From Shewanella sp. MBTL60-007 (lineage in GTDB: Bacteria > Pseudomonadota > Gammaproteobacteria > Enterobacterales > Shewanellaceae): a stretch of 39,239 nucleotides of DNA. Both the position numbers and the translations under genes were made by a program. Location: positions 1 to 39,239 of the forward strand of contig NZ_BPET01000058.1 of the NCBI RefSeq assembly GCF_019654915.1, in the 5' to 3' direction. A model generated the notes under the pieces. It searched no databases. It saw only the letters and a list, made by a program, of their open reading frames with translations, and had not been told where the DNA came from. This document shows positions 1-8,153 of the stretch, piece by piece. Positions within the stretch are counted from its first letter, which is position 1. Each line of letters opens with the position of its first letter.

Positions 1-74
1 ATTAAGAATTCTGTAATTCAGAACTCTTTTATTCAAAACGATGCAATTAGGCGAAACTCGAAAAGGAATCCATT

Positions 75-383
75 ATGTTTAACTCTACTGTATTAAAAAC
101 CGTTAAAGCTTCAGTGTTTACTGCTCTACTTCTTGGTGCAAGTGCGACTGTCCATGCTGAAACCTCTCTTGTTAGCGAAGTCGCTAATAATATCGAGCAA
201 AATATTTCCGCTCAGATGCAAGATATGATGACTAAGGCTCAGACTGAGTTAAGTCTTTCTATTCAAGCTCAGATGTCTGAAATGTTGTTTGATATGGAAA
301 GTGAACAACAGACCACTAACGAGCAGCTCGCTGCTGAAAACAAAGAGCAACCATTAGTAACAAGTGCGGTAGTTAAGGATTAA
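75..383 (+). CDS. Small exported protein of unknown function (102 aa)
   Basis: I do not recognise a named family. Residues 1-28 form a signal peptide (positive start, hydrophobic core, cleavage after VHA), so the mature ~74-residue protein should be periplasmic. The mature part is rich in Gln, Met, Glu and Ser and has repeated Ile/Leu/Met spacing, which suggests one or two amphipathic helices. It contains no Cys. AAAGGA at about 61-66 is well placed for the ATG at 75. The stop is followed after 2 bases by a 35-aa membrane peptide and then a PspC-domain gene, so the three probably form one transcript concerned with the envelope. That role is inferred from context only. Confidence 0.75.
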   Translation: MFNSTVLKTVKASVFTALLLGASATVHAETSLVSEVANNIEQNISAQMQDMMTKAQTELSLSIQAQMSEMLFDMESEQQTTNEQLAAENKEQPLVTSAVVKD

Positions 384-385
384 TT

Positions 386-493
386 ATGTTGTTCTTAGCT
401 CAGTTTATGGCTCTGTTGCTATTGCCCGTTGTGAGTTTAGTGATGTTTGCCTGTCTGGTGTGTTCATTAGAGTGGCACAAGTTAGAAGATTAA
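386..493 (+). CDS. Putative 35-aa single-pass membrane peptide
   Basis: A short frame lies between the exported 102-aa gene and the PspC-domain gene. It encodes 35 residues, of which about 4-28 are strongly hydrophobic, followed by a short polar tail (EWHKLED). It starts 2 bases after the upstream stop and ends 18 bases before the next gene's ATG, so its packing fits translational coupling. PspB, the usual small partner of PspC, is also a short single-pass protein, but I see no sequence match to PspB and do not claim homology. No strong independent ribosome binding site is visible. Confidence 0.5.
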   Translation: MLFLAQFMALLLLPVVSLVMFACLVCSLEWHKLED

Positions 494-511
494 TTGAAAA
501 GGAAGTTAGTC

Positions 512-712
512 ATGGTTGATTTTGTAGAACGTTTAAAAGACCCGCGCTCATTAGTTTGTGGTGTTAGTGCGGCAATGGCCGATAAGTTTGACTGGTCTTG
601 CATGTGGACACGAGTGGTGTGTGCGGTGGCTATATTCTGTAACCCTGCTATGGGCTTATTGACCTATTTTGTATTGGCCTTAGTGTTACCTAAGTGGGAA
701 AAGCCCTATTAA
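512..712 (+). CDS. PspC-domain envelope stress protein (66 aa)
   Basis: This is a compact PspC-like domain: a short N-terminal motif (PRSLVCGVSAAMADKF), then two hydrophobic stretches ending in LALVLPKW. In the phage-shock response, PspC is an inner-membrane sensor and effector. This protein is little more than the bare domain and lacks the C-terminal extension of classical PspC. The ATG at 512 is preferred because AAAGGAAG (498-505) precedes it at good spacing. An in-frame TTG at 494 would add six residues and overlap that site. No pspA is nearby, so this is probably a stand-alone PspC-domain gene. Confidence 0.75.
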   Translation: MVDFVERLKDPRSLVCGVSAAMADKFDWSCMWTRVVCAVAIFCNPAMGLLTYFVLALVLPKWEKPY

Positions 713-750
713 TACTGACGCTTTATAATAATGACAAAGAGGGAAATTGG

Positions 751-843
751 ATGAAAGTGCTAACTACCTTGAAAGGCATCGCCTCAAATTGTTATCAAGC
801 GCATCAACATGCTGTGGTAATCGCAATAAAATGCGGATGCTAA
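751..843 (+). CDS. Possible 30-aa peptide, very tentative
   Basis: A short frame starts with ATG behind an AGAGGGA-like ribosome binding site (738-744) and encodes 30 residues ending in KCGC. Its last codons lie inside the 11-bp inverted repeat that probably terminates the opposite-strand crotonase gene, so the frame may be accidental. No family is recognised. Confidence 0.25.
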   Translation: MKVLTTLKGIASNCYQAHQHAVVIAIKCGC

Positions 844-865
844 AAAATAACCTCTAGCATCCGCA
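832..865 (-). terminator. Rho-independent terminator of the crotonase gene
   Basis: An 11-bp perfect inverted repeat (832-842 with 855-865) surrounds a 12-base loop. Read on the minus strand, it is followed by TTTTATT and lies 25 bases beyond the crotonase stop. There is no T-run on the plus strand, so it acts for the minus-strand gene. Confidence 0.7.
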
Positions 866-889
866 CTCAATCTCTCTTACGAGACAGTA

Positions 890-1627
890 TTAACGCTTTA
901 AAAATGCGGCAAACCTTGCTTTAGCTTCTTCACTTGCCAGTCTAGCTTCAAATTCGACAAGCTCTTTTTTCATCTGCTCCCGCACCTCTTCTCTGTTATA
1001 GCGGATTAACTTCTTGGTTGTTTGTAGCGATATCGGTGGCAGAGCCGCTAATTTATGTGCGCGCTCCAAGGCAAAGTCGAAGATTGTTTCACTGTCGATA
1101 ATCTCATTAATCAAGCCATAGGAGTGCGCCTGAGTCGCATTAAAGCTTTCGCCCAGCATCAAAAGTTCGCTTGCCTTGGCTTGACCAACAACCTGAGGTA
1201 AAAGTAGGCTTGCGCCTGCTTCGGGAACTAAAGCCAGTTGCACGAAAGGTAGCTGAAATTTAGCGCTGTTATCGGCGTAAACCAGATCGCAATGAAGTAG
1301 CATAGTCGTGCCTATTCCTACCGCGGCTCCAGTGACCGCAGCAATGACAGGTTTTTTTAGATCCAGTAGACAGAAGAGAAAGCGAAACGCCGGATGATCG
1401 GCGCCTAAGCCGCTATTTTGTAAGAAGTCGGCGACATCATTACCCGAAGTAAAACAATCTGCTTGACCGCGAAACATAAAGGCTAGAATTTCATTGTCCG
1501 ACTCGCCTTGGATAAGGTATTCTGTTAGCTGTGTATACATTTGTAGGTTAAGCGCATTGCGCTTATCTGGACGATTAAACGTAATAATACGTACCCCATT
1601 ATCGTCCTTAACCTGAATCGTACTCAT
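890..1627 (-). CDS. Enoyl-CoA hydratase/isomerase family protein
   Basis: A crotonase-fold enzyme of 245 aa, the usual length for a single-domain member. The opening (ITFNRPDKRNALN), the oxyanion-hole segment CFTSGNDVADF (58-68) and the second oxyanion segment AAVGIGTTMLLHCD (101-114) are all present. A single acidic residue in VPEAGAS (E136) sits where delta3,delta2-enoyl-CoA isomerases carry their catalytic Glu, and the usual first hydratase Glu is absent. An isomerase-type role in fatty acid oxidation is therefore more likely than classical hydratase activity. The exact substrate cannot be read. The gene is divergent from the copper chaperone with only 33 bases between the start codons. 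Confidence 0.88.
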   Translation of the reverse strand: MSTIQVKDDNGVRIITFNRPDKRNALNLQMYTQLTEYLIQGESDNEILAFMFRGQADCFTSGNDVADFLQNSGLGADHPAFRFLFCLLDLKKPVIAAVTGAAVGIGTTMLLHCDLVYADNSAKFQLPFVQLALVPEAGASLLLPQVVGQAKASELLMLGESFNATQAHSYGLINEIIDSETIFDFALERAHKLAALPPISLQTTKKLIRYNREEVREQMKKELVEFEARLASEEAKARFAAFLKR

Positions 1628-1660
1628 TCGTTATGTCCTCATTCTACGAATTGGGTTTAC

Positions 1661-2140
1661 ATGGAGTTTAAGACATTGAAGCTAATATTCAAACGATTGT
1701 TTAACTTGGTGCTATTAAGTAGCTTTTCTTTCACGGCTTATGCTCAAGTCGTGCTCGTCGATGGTTACGTGCGCGCGATGCCCCCAACAGTGCCTAATAG
1801 TGCCGCCTATATCACGGTTGAGAATCATGGTGATGCAACCCGTTTAGTGGCAGTCGAGGCTCCTTTTGCCAAAGAGGCACAGCTCCATACGCTGATTGAA
1901 GAAAATGGCATGATAAAAATGCGCCAAGTCGATGGCTTTGACATAGACTCACATGGAAGCTTAGTGCTGTCTGAGTCTGGAAACCATATCATGCTGATGG
2001 GCTTAAGCTCTCCTTTAGTCATCGACTCTATGCTCAATATGAAATTAATATTTGAAGATGGCACTGAGCAAGAAATAAGCCTGCCTGTTAAAAAGCAAGC
2101 ACAGCAAAGTGATGCCGGGCATCACCACCATCACCATTAA
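1661..2140 (+). CDS. Periplasmic copper chaperone PCu(A)C
   Basis: A 159-aa PCu(A)C protein that binds Cu(I) in the periplasm and, in characterised members, delivers it to the CuA site of cytochrome oxidase. A signal peptide covers about residues 1-28 (cleavage after AYA). The family motif H-X10-M-X21-H-X-M is exact: H76, M87, H109, M111. The protein ends in DAG followed by six histidines, encoded in the genome, which may add metal-binding capacity. The stop codon overlaps the AAGGAG of the next gene, so the following two genes are probably co-transcribed. No SCO or cox gene is in the window. Confidence 0.9.
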   Translation: MEFKTLKLIFKRLFNLVLLSSFSFTAYAQVVLVDGYVRAMPPTVPNSAAYITVENHGDATRLVAVEAPFAKEAQLHTLIEENGMIKMRQVDGFDIDSHGSLVLSESGNHIMLMGLSSPLVIDSMLNMKLIFEDGTEQEISLPVKKQAQQSDAGHHHHHH

Positions 2141-2152
2141 GGAGTCATTACA

Positions 2153-3124
2153 ATGCAAGTGACATGGAAGAAAGCCCTAGCCGTTGTTGGTTTCGTTTTC
2201 CTCATTGGTTATTTTATTAGTGTGTGGTGGAGCGTTGAGCCCGATCCAATAGAGCAAACGGCCTATACACTGGAAAATGAGCAGAAAGTGATTGGCTATG
2301 CAACAACCACTTCACTCATTCTTACGATTGAGACGTTATTAGATAAGCCTGGGGGATGGCTTTCAAATGATGTGACTCCACCATCAGTCTTTATGGATAA
2401 CATGCCTGCATTTGAGTTTGGAGCCATAGAGCAGACGCGAGACTTAGCGCTGATTATGCGTAAAGAGTTTAGCCGTTCACAGTCACAGTCTACCGCAGAT
2501 AAAGATCTGTTAGCGGCACATTCAAAGCTCAATATTGAGCATACTAGTTGGTTAGTACCTAGTGCGGAAAGTGAGTATCGTGACGCTGTAAAGTTACTCA
2601 AGCTTTATCGCGCTCGAATGATGGCCTCAGAAAATCCTGACGCGCAATTTTACGCCCGTGCCGATAACTTAAATGAGTGGCTAAAAGAGGTGCAAAAGCG
2701 CCTCGGCAGTATGTCACAAAATCTGTCTGCAAGTGTGGGGCAGGAGCGTCTAAATACAGACCTTTCTGGTGACAGTGCGGCAAGACAGTCTACACCGGGA
2801 TTTGGCGCCCAAGAGATCAAAACTAGCTGGTGGAAAATCGATGACGTTTTCTATGAGACTCGCGGCGCTACATGGGCATTGCTGAATTTTATGAAGGCGA
2901 TTGAAGTTGATTTCGCCGATGTATTGCAAAAGAAAAATGCTCAGGTGAGTCTGCGTCAGATTATTCGTGAGCTAGAAGAAACTCAACAACCCGTTTGGAG
3001 CCCGATGATCCTTAATGGTTCAGGTTTTGGGGTTGTCGCTAATCACTCTTTAGTGATGGCAAACTACATCTCCCGCGCAAATGCAGCGGTTATCGATCTA
3101 ACTAACTTATTGACTCAAGGTTAA
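2153..3124 (+). CDS. DUF2333 family inner-membrane-anchored protein
   Basis: A 323-aa protein matching the DUF2333 family of marine gammaproteobacteria. Its function is unknown. One N-terminal membrane segment (about residues 9-27) is followed by a mostly helical soluble domain with motifs such as WLSNDVTPPSVFMDNMP and WWKIDDVFYETRG. The orientation (short basic N-terminus, then the helix) suggests that the large domain is periplasmic. AAGGAG sits 8 bases before the ATG. The next gene begins 2 bases after its stop, so copper chaperone, DUF2333 and barrel genes look like one operon. Confidence 0.85.
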   Translation: MQVTWKKALAVVGFVFLIGYFISVWWSVEPDPIEQTAYTLENEQKVIGYATTTSLILTIETLLDKPGGWLSNDVTPPSVFMDNMPAFEFGAIEQTRDLALIMRKEFSRSQSQSTADKDLLAAHSKLNIEHTSWLVPSAESEYRDAVKLLKLYRARMMASENPDAQFYARADNLNEWLKEVQKRLGSMSQNLSASVGQERLNTDLSGDSAARQSTPGFGAQEIKTSWWKIDDVFYETRGATWALLNFMKAIEVDFADVLQKKNAQVSLRQIIRELEETQQPVWSPMILNGSGFGVVANHSLVMANYISRANAAVIDLTNLLTQG

Positions 3125-3126
3125 CT

Positions 3127-3864
3127 ATGAAAAAGACGTTATTGGCGTGTGCACTATTAACTTCATTAGTGGGCACTTCTGCTCAAGCTGCTACGGTTGT
3201 CGGATTTAAAATTGGTGGTGACTACTGGAAGGCTGATACCAATGGTACTTTTGCTGAAAAGGGGCAACCACAGCAAGAGTTTAACTATGACTCATCTTCT
3301 CAAGGCAGTATCTGGGTTGCAGTTGAGCATCCAATTCCGCTCGTTCCAAACGTTAAAATTAGACAAAATAGCTTAGAAGCCGATGGCAAGATGAGCGGTG
3401 CTGACTTTAACTATAACGGTCATAACTTTAAAGGCGACGTAAACAGTACAACGGATCTAAGCAACACTGACTTCGTGCTTTATTACGAGATTTTAGATAA
3501 CGATATCGTAGCGCTAGATTTAGGTGCGGCGTATAAGAAAATGGACGGTAAATTCCGTGTTGCTGATGCGGGCCACCCAGAGACCAAAGATATCGATAGC
3601 GGTATCGTTATGGGGTACATCGATGCGCAAGTTGGCGTACCGGGTCTTGGCCTATATGGTTTCGCAGATGTGATGATGGGCGTCGATGAGTCAAGTGTTT
3701 ACGATTACTCATTGGGTCTTGGCTGGAACTTTGATGGCACCGCGTTAGACTACCGTATTCGCGCAGGTTACCGTGACTTTAAGTTTGACGTTAACGGCTT
3801 CGATGGCGTGACGGCTGATATGCAGTTTAAAGGTTACTTCGCCGGTGTTGAACTCGTCTTCTAA
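3127..3864 (+). CDS. Outer membrane beta-barrel protein (TIGR04219-like)
   Basis: A 245-aa exported protein with a signal peptide at 1-21 (cleavage after AQA). The mature part has alternating aromatic/hydrophobic and polar residues, many Gly and Asp turns, and a C-terminal aromatic residue (VELVF), the usual signal for Bam-dependent outer-membrane insertion. It resembles the TIGR04219 family of small barrels. The ligand and role are unknown. It is the last gene of the run starting at the copper chaperone and is followed by a strong bidirectional terminator. Confidence 0.85.
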   Translation: MKKTLLACALLTSLVGTSAQAATVVGFKIGGDYWKADTNGTFAEKGQPQQEFNYDSSSQGSIWVAVEHPIPLVPNVKIRQNSLEADGKMSGADFNYNGHNFKGDVNSTTDLSNTDFVLYYEILDNDIVALDLGAAYKKMDGKFRVADAGHPETKDIDSGIVMGYIDAQVGVPGLGLYGFADVMMGVDESSVYDYSLGLGWNFDGTALDYRIRAGYRDFKFDVNGFDGVTADMQFKGYFAGVELVF

Positions 3865-3892
3865 TTGCTGAGTTGAGTTTGATACAGTAAAT

Positions 3893-3921
3893 AAAAAAAA
3901 CCGCCATTTGGCGGTTTTTTT
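3893..3921. terminator. Bidirectional rho-independent terminator
   Basis: The stem CCGCCA/TGGCGG (3901-3906 with 3909-3914) is flanked by eight A on the left and seven T on the right. It serves both the barrel gene on the plus strand and the converging tolC gene on the minus strand. Confidence 0.93.
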
Positions 3922-3949
3922 ATGTCGTTAACTTAGCGCGCTTCAGTAA

Positions 3950-5248
3950 TTACTGAGGTACTTTTAAGCCATTGTTAATCGCAGTAATATCATCTTCATT
4001 CAAGGTACCAGCAGCTTGTTTTAGTGCGAGAATAGAGTTGATATAGCCATAACGTGCATCAGAAAGCTTACGCTTTGAATCATAAAGGTCACGAGTACGG
4101 TTTAGAACGTCAACGATAGTACGGGTTCCCACTTCAAAACCAGCTTGAGTCGCTTTTAATGCGCTCTCTGATGAGATCACAGATTGCTCATAAGCACGGA
4201 TAGAGCTGATAGAAGCACCGACGTTATTGAAGTTGTTACGTACGTCTTTAACCACTTTACGGTGTGTTTGCTCAAGCTTCTCGCTTGCTTCAACATACTG
4301 GTATTGAGCCTGCTTAACACGTGAAGAGACCTTGAAACCTTCAAAAATTGGAATGCTTAGGGTCACGCCTACTGTGCCATTATCGAAGTCATTGCCAGGC
4401 TCTTGCTCTACACCTTTGGTGTAACCGGCATTTAAGTTAAGCGATGGCATGTGGCCCGCTTTATAAAGCGTGATGGTTTCTTCGGCGATATCTTTACCAA
4501 TACGGGTCGTCATCAAGTCAACACTGTTGGTTTCGGCCATCTTGATCCAATCGGTCGCAGTTGCTGGCGCAACGGCTGTGGCTGAGAAACGGTTTGTATC
4601 TAGAATATTGATACTCTTATGGTCGATACCTGTGATTTCACGTAGCGCTTCGTAGCTGTTAGCAAGGGTATTTTCAGCTAGAATTTCAGTTGCGTTAGCC
4701 AAGTCATACTGAGCCTGAGCTTCATGTACATCGGTGATTGCGGTAAGGCCCACTGCAAAACGTTGCTTAGTCTGCTCAAGTTGACGCTCAATGGCACGTT
4801 TTTCTGAACCTTGGAATTCGTAGTTATCTTTAGCCGTTAGCACATCAAAGTATGCATTGGTTACACGAATAATTAGGCTTTGTAGCGCTGATGCGTAAGC
4901 TGAGTCTGCTTGAGAAGCGGCTTTCTCCGCTAGACTTAAACCAACCCATGCGCTGTGATCGTAGATAACCTGATTAAGTGTTACACCACCAGTGATACCG
5001 CTAGAGTCTTCACTTGGATCGTTCCAAGCTTTATCGTAACCAATGTTGGCGCTGATGGTTGGTAATAGCGGTGCGCGGTTTTCTTCAATCTGTTCATACA
5101 AGGCATCGCGTTGAGCTTTAGCTTGTAGCGCAACAGGATCGCTAGTCAATGCTTGTTGATATATTTGTAGAAGGTCATCGGCATGAGCTACTTGCGTTGT
5201 TGCTGCAAGAGTTAGTGCAGCGCATAGAGAACGGATCTTGAATTTCAT
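3950..5248 (-). CDS. tolC: TolC outer-membrane efflux channel
   Basis: A 432-aa TolC-family protein: the trimeric outer-membrane and periplasmic tunnel that works with RND, MFS and ABC pumps and with type I secretion. The signal peptide ends at about residue 23 (VAHA). Two internally repeated OEP units follow, with typical segments such as DLLQIYQQALTSDP, ITDVHEAQAQYDLA and VGTRTIVDVLNRTRDLYD. The length is close to E. coli TolC without its long C-terminal tail. Its position, divergent from nudF-yqiB-cpdA-yqiA-parE, is the E. coli tolC neighbourhood, which supports the name. A good sigma70 promoter lies about 140 bases upstream of the start. Confidence 0.92.
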   Translation of the reverse strand: MKFKIRSLCAALTLAATTQVAHADDLLQIYQQALTSDPVALQAKAQRDALYEQIEENRAPLLPTISANIGYDKAWNDPSEDSSGITGGVTLNQVIYDHSAWVGLSLAEKAASQADSAYASALQSLIIRVTNAYFDVLTAKDNYEFQGSEKRAIERQLEQTKQRFAVGLTAITDVHEAQAQYDLANATEILAENTLANSYEALREITGIDHKSINILDTNRFSATAVAPATATDWIKMAETNSVDLMTTRIGKDIAEETITLYKAGHMPSLNLNAGYTKGVEQEPGNDFDNGTVGVTLSIPIFEGFKVSSRVKQAQYQYVEASEKLEQTHRKVVKDVRNNFNNVGASISSIRAYEQSVISSESALKATQAGFEVGTRTIVDVLNRTRDLYDSKRKLSDARYGYINSILALKQAAGTLNEDDITAINNGLKVPQ

Positions 5249-5388
5249 TTGCTGTCCTTTTAGACAAAATTCTCCATTGAGGAGCGAATTTAACTTGTTA
5301 TGTTTAGTCTTGTCTTACAATAACGCACACAGAGTAAGACGGTTTGCGCTTCCCGACGCTTCCCAATACATCTAAACTTAGTGGTTAA

Positions 5389-5417
5389 ATAGTAAAAATG
5401 TACAAATTCTAAGTCAA
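5389..5417 (-). promoter_or_regulatory. Sigma70 promoter of tolC
   Basis: On the minus strand TTGACT (5412-5417) and TACTAT (5389-5394) are separated by exactly 17 bases. Transcription would start near 5382, giving a leader of about 133 bases. The leader contains a direct repeat of GGGAAGCG (about 5347-5365) and a CTCC/GGAG inverted repeat near 5272-5284. The regulator is not identifiable from sequence. I see no equally good promoter for nudF in the 5249-5539 gap. Confidence 0.65.
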
Positions 5418-5539
5418 CTAAGAAGTGTAACAGTTTTTTCGGCTTATGATTAGTGCTGCTTTCATCATAGTATTAATATTTTAGTTTGGCTCGATTGCGG
5501 CATTAACCCCCTTATAAACAAGCATGTTTAGGAGACGAG

Positions 5540-6151
5540 ATGGATAGCAGATTTAATCGAAATGATGTCCAGTTATTGGGTAAGAAAACCCTCTATAAAG
5601 GCTTTTTTAAGATGGATGAATATCGCTTTAAACATCGTCTTTTTAATGGTGGTTGGAGTGATGTGGTTTCAAGGGAAGTATTTGAGCGTGGCCATGCGGT
5701 GGTTGTGTTACCCTACGATCCGATCTCTGATCAGGTTGTGTTGATTGAGCAGATCCGTATTCCTGTGCTCGAGAGTGGTAAAAGCCCTTGGTTACTGGAG
5801 TTGGTAGCGGGTATGATCGACAGCGGAGAAACGTCGCTTGATGTGGCTCATCGAGAGCTACAGGAAGAGGCGGGCTTGTGCGCTCAGGCGTTAACTAAAG
5901 TAAATGAATTTTTTTCAAGCCCTGGCGGAACCACCGAGCGTTTTGATTTTTACTGGGCTAAAGTCTCTGCCGCTGAAGCGAAGGGAGTTCATGGTTTAGA
6001 GCATGAGCAGGAAGACATTCAAGTGCATGTCTTAAGCCGAGAAGAAGCGTATCAGATGGTGATCTCTGGGCGAATTGATAATGCATCGACAGTTATAGGC
6101 CTGCTATGGCTGCAGTTAAATTATCAAGATATCGTTAAACAGTACGTATAG
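5540..6151 (+). CDS. nudF: ADP-ribose pyrophosphatase
   Basis: A 203-aa Nudix hydrolase that cleaves ADP-ribose to AMP and ribose 5-phosphate. The Nudix box is complete at residues 91-113 (G91, E97, R105-E106, E109-E110, G112). The downstream segment FFSSPGGTTERFDFYWAKV is characteristic of the ADP-ribose pyrophosphatase subgroup. AGGAGACGAG directly precedes the ATG. It heads the nudF-yqiB-cpdA-yqiA-parE run, the same order as in E. coli. Confidence 0.95.
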   Translation: MDSRFNRNDVQLLGKKTLYKGFFKMDEYRFKHRLFNGGWSDVVSREVFERGHAVVVLPYDPISDQVVLIEQIRIPVLESGKSPWLLELVAGMIDSGETSLDVAHRELQEEAGLCAQALTKVNEFFSSPGGTTERFDFYWAKVSAAEAKGVHGLEHEQEDIQVHVLSREEAYQMVISGRIDNASTVIGLLWLQLNYQDIVKQYV

Positions 6152-6202
6152 AGTTAAACAGCTCTTACGCTGAAACGAAGTTAAAAGAGTTAGGATTGAG
6201 TT

Positions 6203-6637
6203 GTGTCAAATGTGTTGTTAGCTAGAAAATCTAAGTACCAGCCTAATGTCAGCCAGTTTTTGGCGCTATGTGGGCGTAATTATATGCATATTCAACGTTG
6301 GCTCACTCAGGAACCTAGCGAAGGTAAACAATGGCGGGTTAGCGGAGAGTTTGGTCAATTAGATGTCTGCCTGTTAGAAAACACTAGATATACTCAGTTA
6401 GTGCAGATTTCACGCTGTGTAGGTAGCAACGAGTGGCTAACTACACCAAAAGTCTCGGTGCGCATCTACCATGATGCTAAATTAGCAGAAGTGTTAACTA
6501 GTCAACAGATTTACCAATTACGACCAGTGTATGATTATCCAAATATGCATATGCATCATCGGGATGAAAAGTACCAAGTCAATGCTTTTCTAGAAGAGTT
6601 ATTGAAGATAGATAACTTAACTAAATTTGTCAGTTGA
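6203..6637 (+). CDS. yqiB: DUF1249 family protein YqiB
   Basis: A 144-aa cytosolic protein of the DUF1249 (YqiB) family. Its biochemical role is unknown. Conserved-looking features are the N-terminal QFLALCGRNYMHI and the C-terminal Asn-Met-His and HHRDEKYQVNAFLEELL segments. It uses a GTG start with AGGA 7 bases upstream. Its place between nudF and cpdA is conserved with E. coli and is the best support for the name. Confidence 0.88.
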   Translation: MSNVLLARKSKYQPNVSQFLALCGRNYMHIQRWLTQEPSEGKQWRVSGEFGQLDVCLLENTRYTQLVQISRCVGSNEWLTTPKVSVRIYHDAKLAEVLTSQQIYQLRPVYDYPNMHMHHRDEKYQVNAFLEELLKIDNLTKFVS

Positions 6638-6658
6638 TCTGATCATTGGGTAATTAAT

Positions 6659-7498
6659 TTGCTAAAGACAGCTATCTCTTATTCAATTTCTGAAACCGAG
6701 AGTGTGAGAATCGTGCAAGTCACAGATCCTCACCTGTTTGCTGATCCCGAAGCCCAGCTACTAGGAGTCAATACGGCTCAGAGTTTAGGGGCTGTGCTTA
6801 ACACCATCTCTGCAGTTAATTACCCCGCACATTTCATGCTCGCAACGGGTGATATTAGTCAAGATTACTCTAACGAGTCATACCATAGCTTTGTTGAAGC
6901 GATAGCTCCTGTAGGCTTGCCTTGTCATTACCTGCCGGGGAACCATGACGATCCTCGTATCATGAGTTTGCATATGCAAGGGCCTAAGGTGTTTGGTCAA
7001 AAGCGAATATTGGCGGGTAATTGGCAGATCCTTATGCTGGACTCGACGGTAAGAGGACGGCCAGGCGGACATATGTCTGCTGAGGAGTTTGAGCTTATCG
7101 ATAGTGCGATAAAAGCTGAGCCCGATCGCCATATACTACTGGTGATGCACCATAACCCGATTCTTACGGGATGTAATTGGCTCGATCAGCACTGCATGGA
7201 TAATGGTGAGGACTTTATTGACAGCGTTGCTCAATATCCGCAAGTGAAGGGGTTACTCTGGGGGCACGTTCATCAGAGTATCGATACTGAGCACGCAGGT
7301 CCCCATGGGAAACTGCACTTGATGGCAACGCCGTCCACCTGTATTCAGTTTAAACCTAAGTCTCCCTACTTTGCCCTAGACGCACAGCAGCCTGGCTATC
7401 GTTTGCTGGAACTTAAGTGTGATGGTAGCATTCTGACTAATGTTTACCGTGTGCCAGGTGAAACATTTTCACCCGACAAAGAAGCAGGCGGTTACTAG
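6659..7498 (+). CDS. cpdA: 3',5'-cyclic AMP phosphodiesterase
   Basis: A 279-aa class III metallophosphoesterase that hydrolyses cAMP and so tunes CRP signalling. All metal-binding blocks are visible: D23-x-H25, GD(I)SQD with D65, GNHDD (N95, H96), HHNP (H164) and GHVH (H203, H205). The best start is TTG at 6659, because the roughly 15 residues before VRIVQVTD match the N-terminal length of E. coli CpdA. The ribosome binding site is weak, which may keep expression low. It lies 21 bases after yqiB. Confidence 0.93.
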   Translation: MLKTAISYSISETESVRIVQVTDPHLFADPEAQLLGVNTAQSLGAVLNTISAVNYPAHFMLATGDISQDYSNESYHSFVEAIAPVGLPCHYLPGNHDDPRIMSLHMQGPKVFGQKRILAGNWQILMLDSTVRGRPGGHMSAEEFELIDSAIKAEPDRHILLVMHHNPILTGCNWLDQHCMDNGEDFIDSVAQYPQVKGLLWGHVHQSIDTEHAGPHGKLHLMATPSTCIQFKPKSPYFALDAQQPGYRLLELKCDGSILTNVYRVPGETFSPDKEAGGY

Positions 7499-7525
7499 AT
7501 AAGACAGGCCGCAGTGTGAGGAAGT

Positions 7526-8098
7526 ATGCTGCTATATATACATGGATTTAATAGTTCTCCCCTTTCTGATAAAGGGATAGTGACAGCACGATTTATCAAG
7601 CAAAACTATCCTGACTTACCTTTTCTGCAACCACAATTGCCCAGCGAACCGCTAGAAGCGATGGCGCTGCTGATTGATATCGTTGAGAAGGCCAAAGAGC
7701 AGGGGCAACCACTTACTTATATTGGTTCATCGTTAGGTGGATATTTCGCAAGTTATTTAGCGGAAACTTACGGTGGACGCGCAGTTTTAATCAATCCTGC
7801 GGTAAAACCTTTCGAACTGTTTGATGAATTCATTGGCACTCAGTACAATCCCTATACGGATGAAACCTACCAAGTTGTTGCTGAACATAAACAGGATGTG
7901 GCGCGTTACAATACGCCCGCAATAATCAATCCCGATCGCTTTTATGTATTGTTACAGACAGGCGATGAAGTGCTCGACTATAAACAGGCCGTGCAGAAAT
8001 ATCACTGTTGTAAGCTCTTAATAGAACCCGGTGGTGACCATAGCTTTATTGGCTATGAGGGCCAACTTGCTTCTATCTGTGAATATCTGTTTTCTTGA
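7526..8098 (+). CDS. yqiA: YqiA-type alpha/beta-hydrolase (esterase)
   Basis: A 190-aa alpha/beta-hydrolase of the YqiA/YcfP family. The N-terminus (MLLYIHGFNSSP) forms the oxyanion strand, the nucleophile elbow is GSSLGG with S69, and the late GGDHSF carries the catalytic His. E. coli YqiA has esterase activity; the natural substrate is unclear. GAGGAA precedes the ATG. It lies between cpdA and parE as in E. coli. Confidence 0.9.
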   Translation: MLLYIHGFNSSPLSDKGIVTARFIKQNYPDLPFLQPQLPSEPLEAMALLIDIVEKAKEQGQPLTYIGSSLGGYFASYLAETYGGRAVLINPAVKPFELFDEFIGTQYNPYTDETYQVVAEHKQDVARYNTPAIINPDRFYVLLQTGDEVLDYKQAVQKYHCCKLLIEPGGDHSFIGYEGQLASICEYLFS

Positions 8099-8153
8099 CA
8101 AATAGACCCGTAGGGCCGCAACATGGCCTGAATAACAAAATAATATGTGTGCC

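Noticed and set aside
5480..5520. Promoter for nudF using TATAAA at 5513-5518
   Set aside because: Candidate -35 hexamers (TTGGCT, TTGCGG) are at 21 and 12 bases, both outside the normal spacing.
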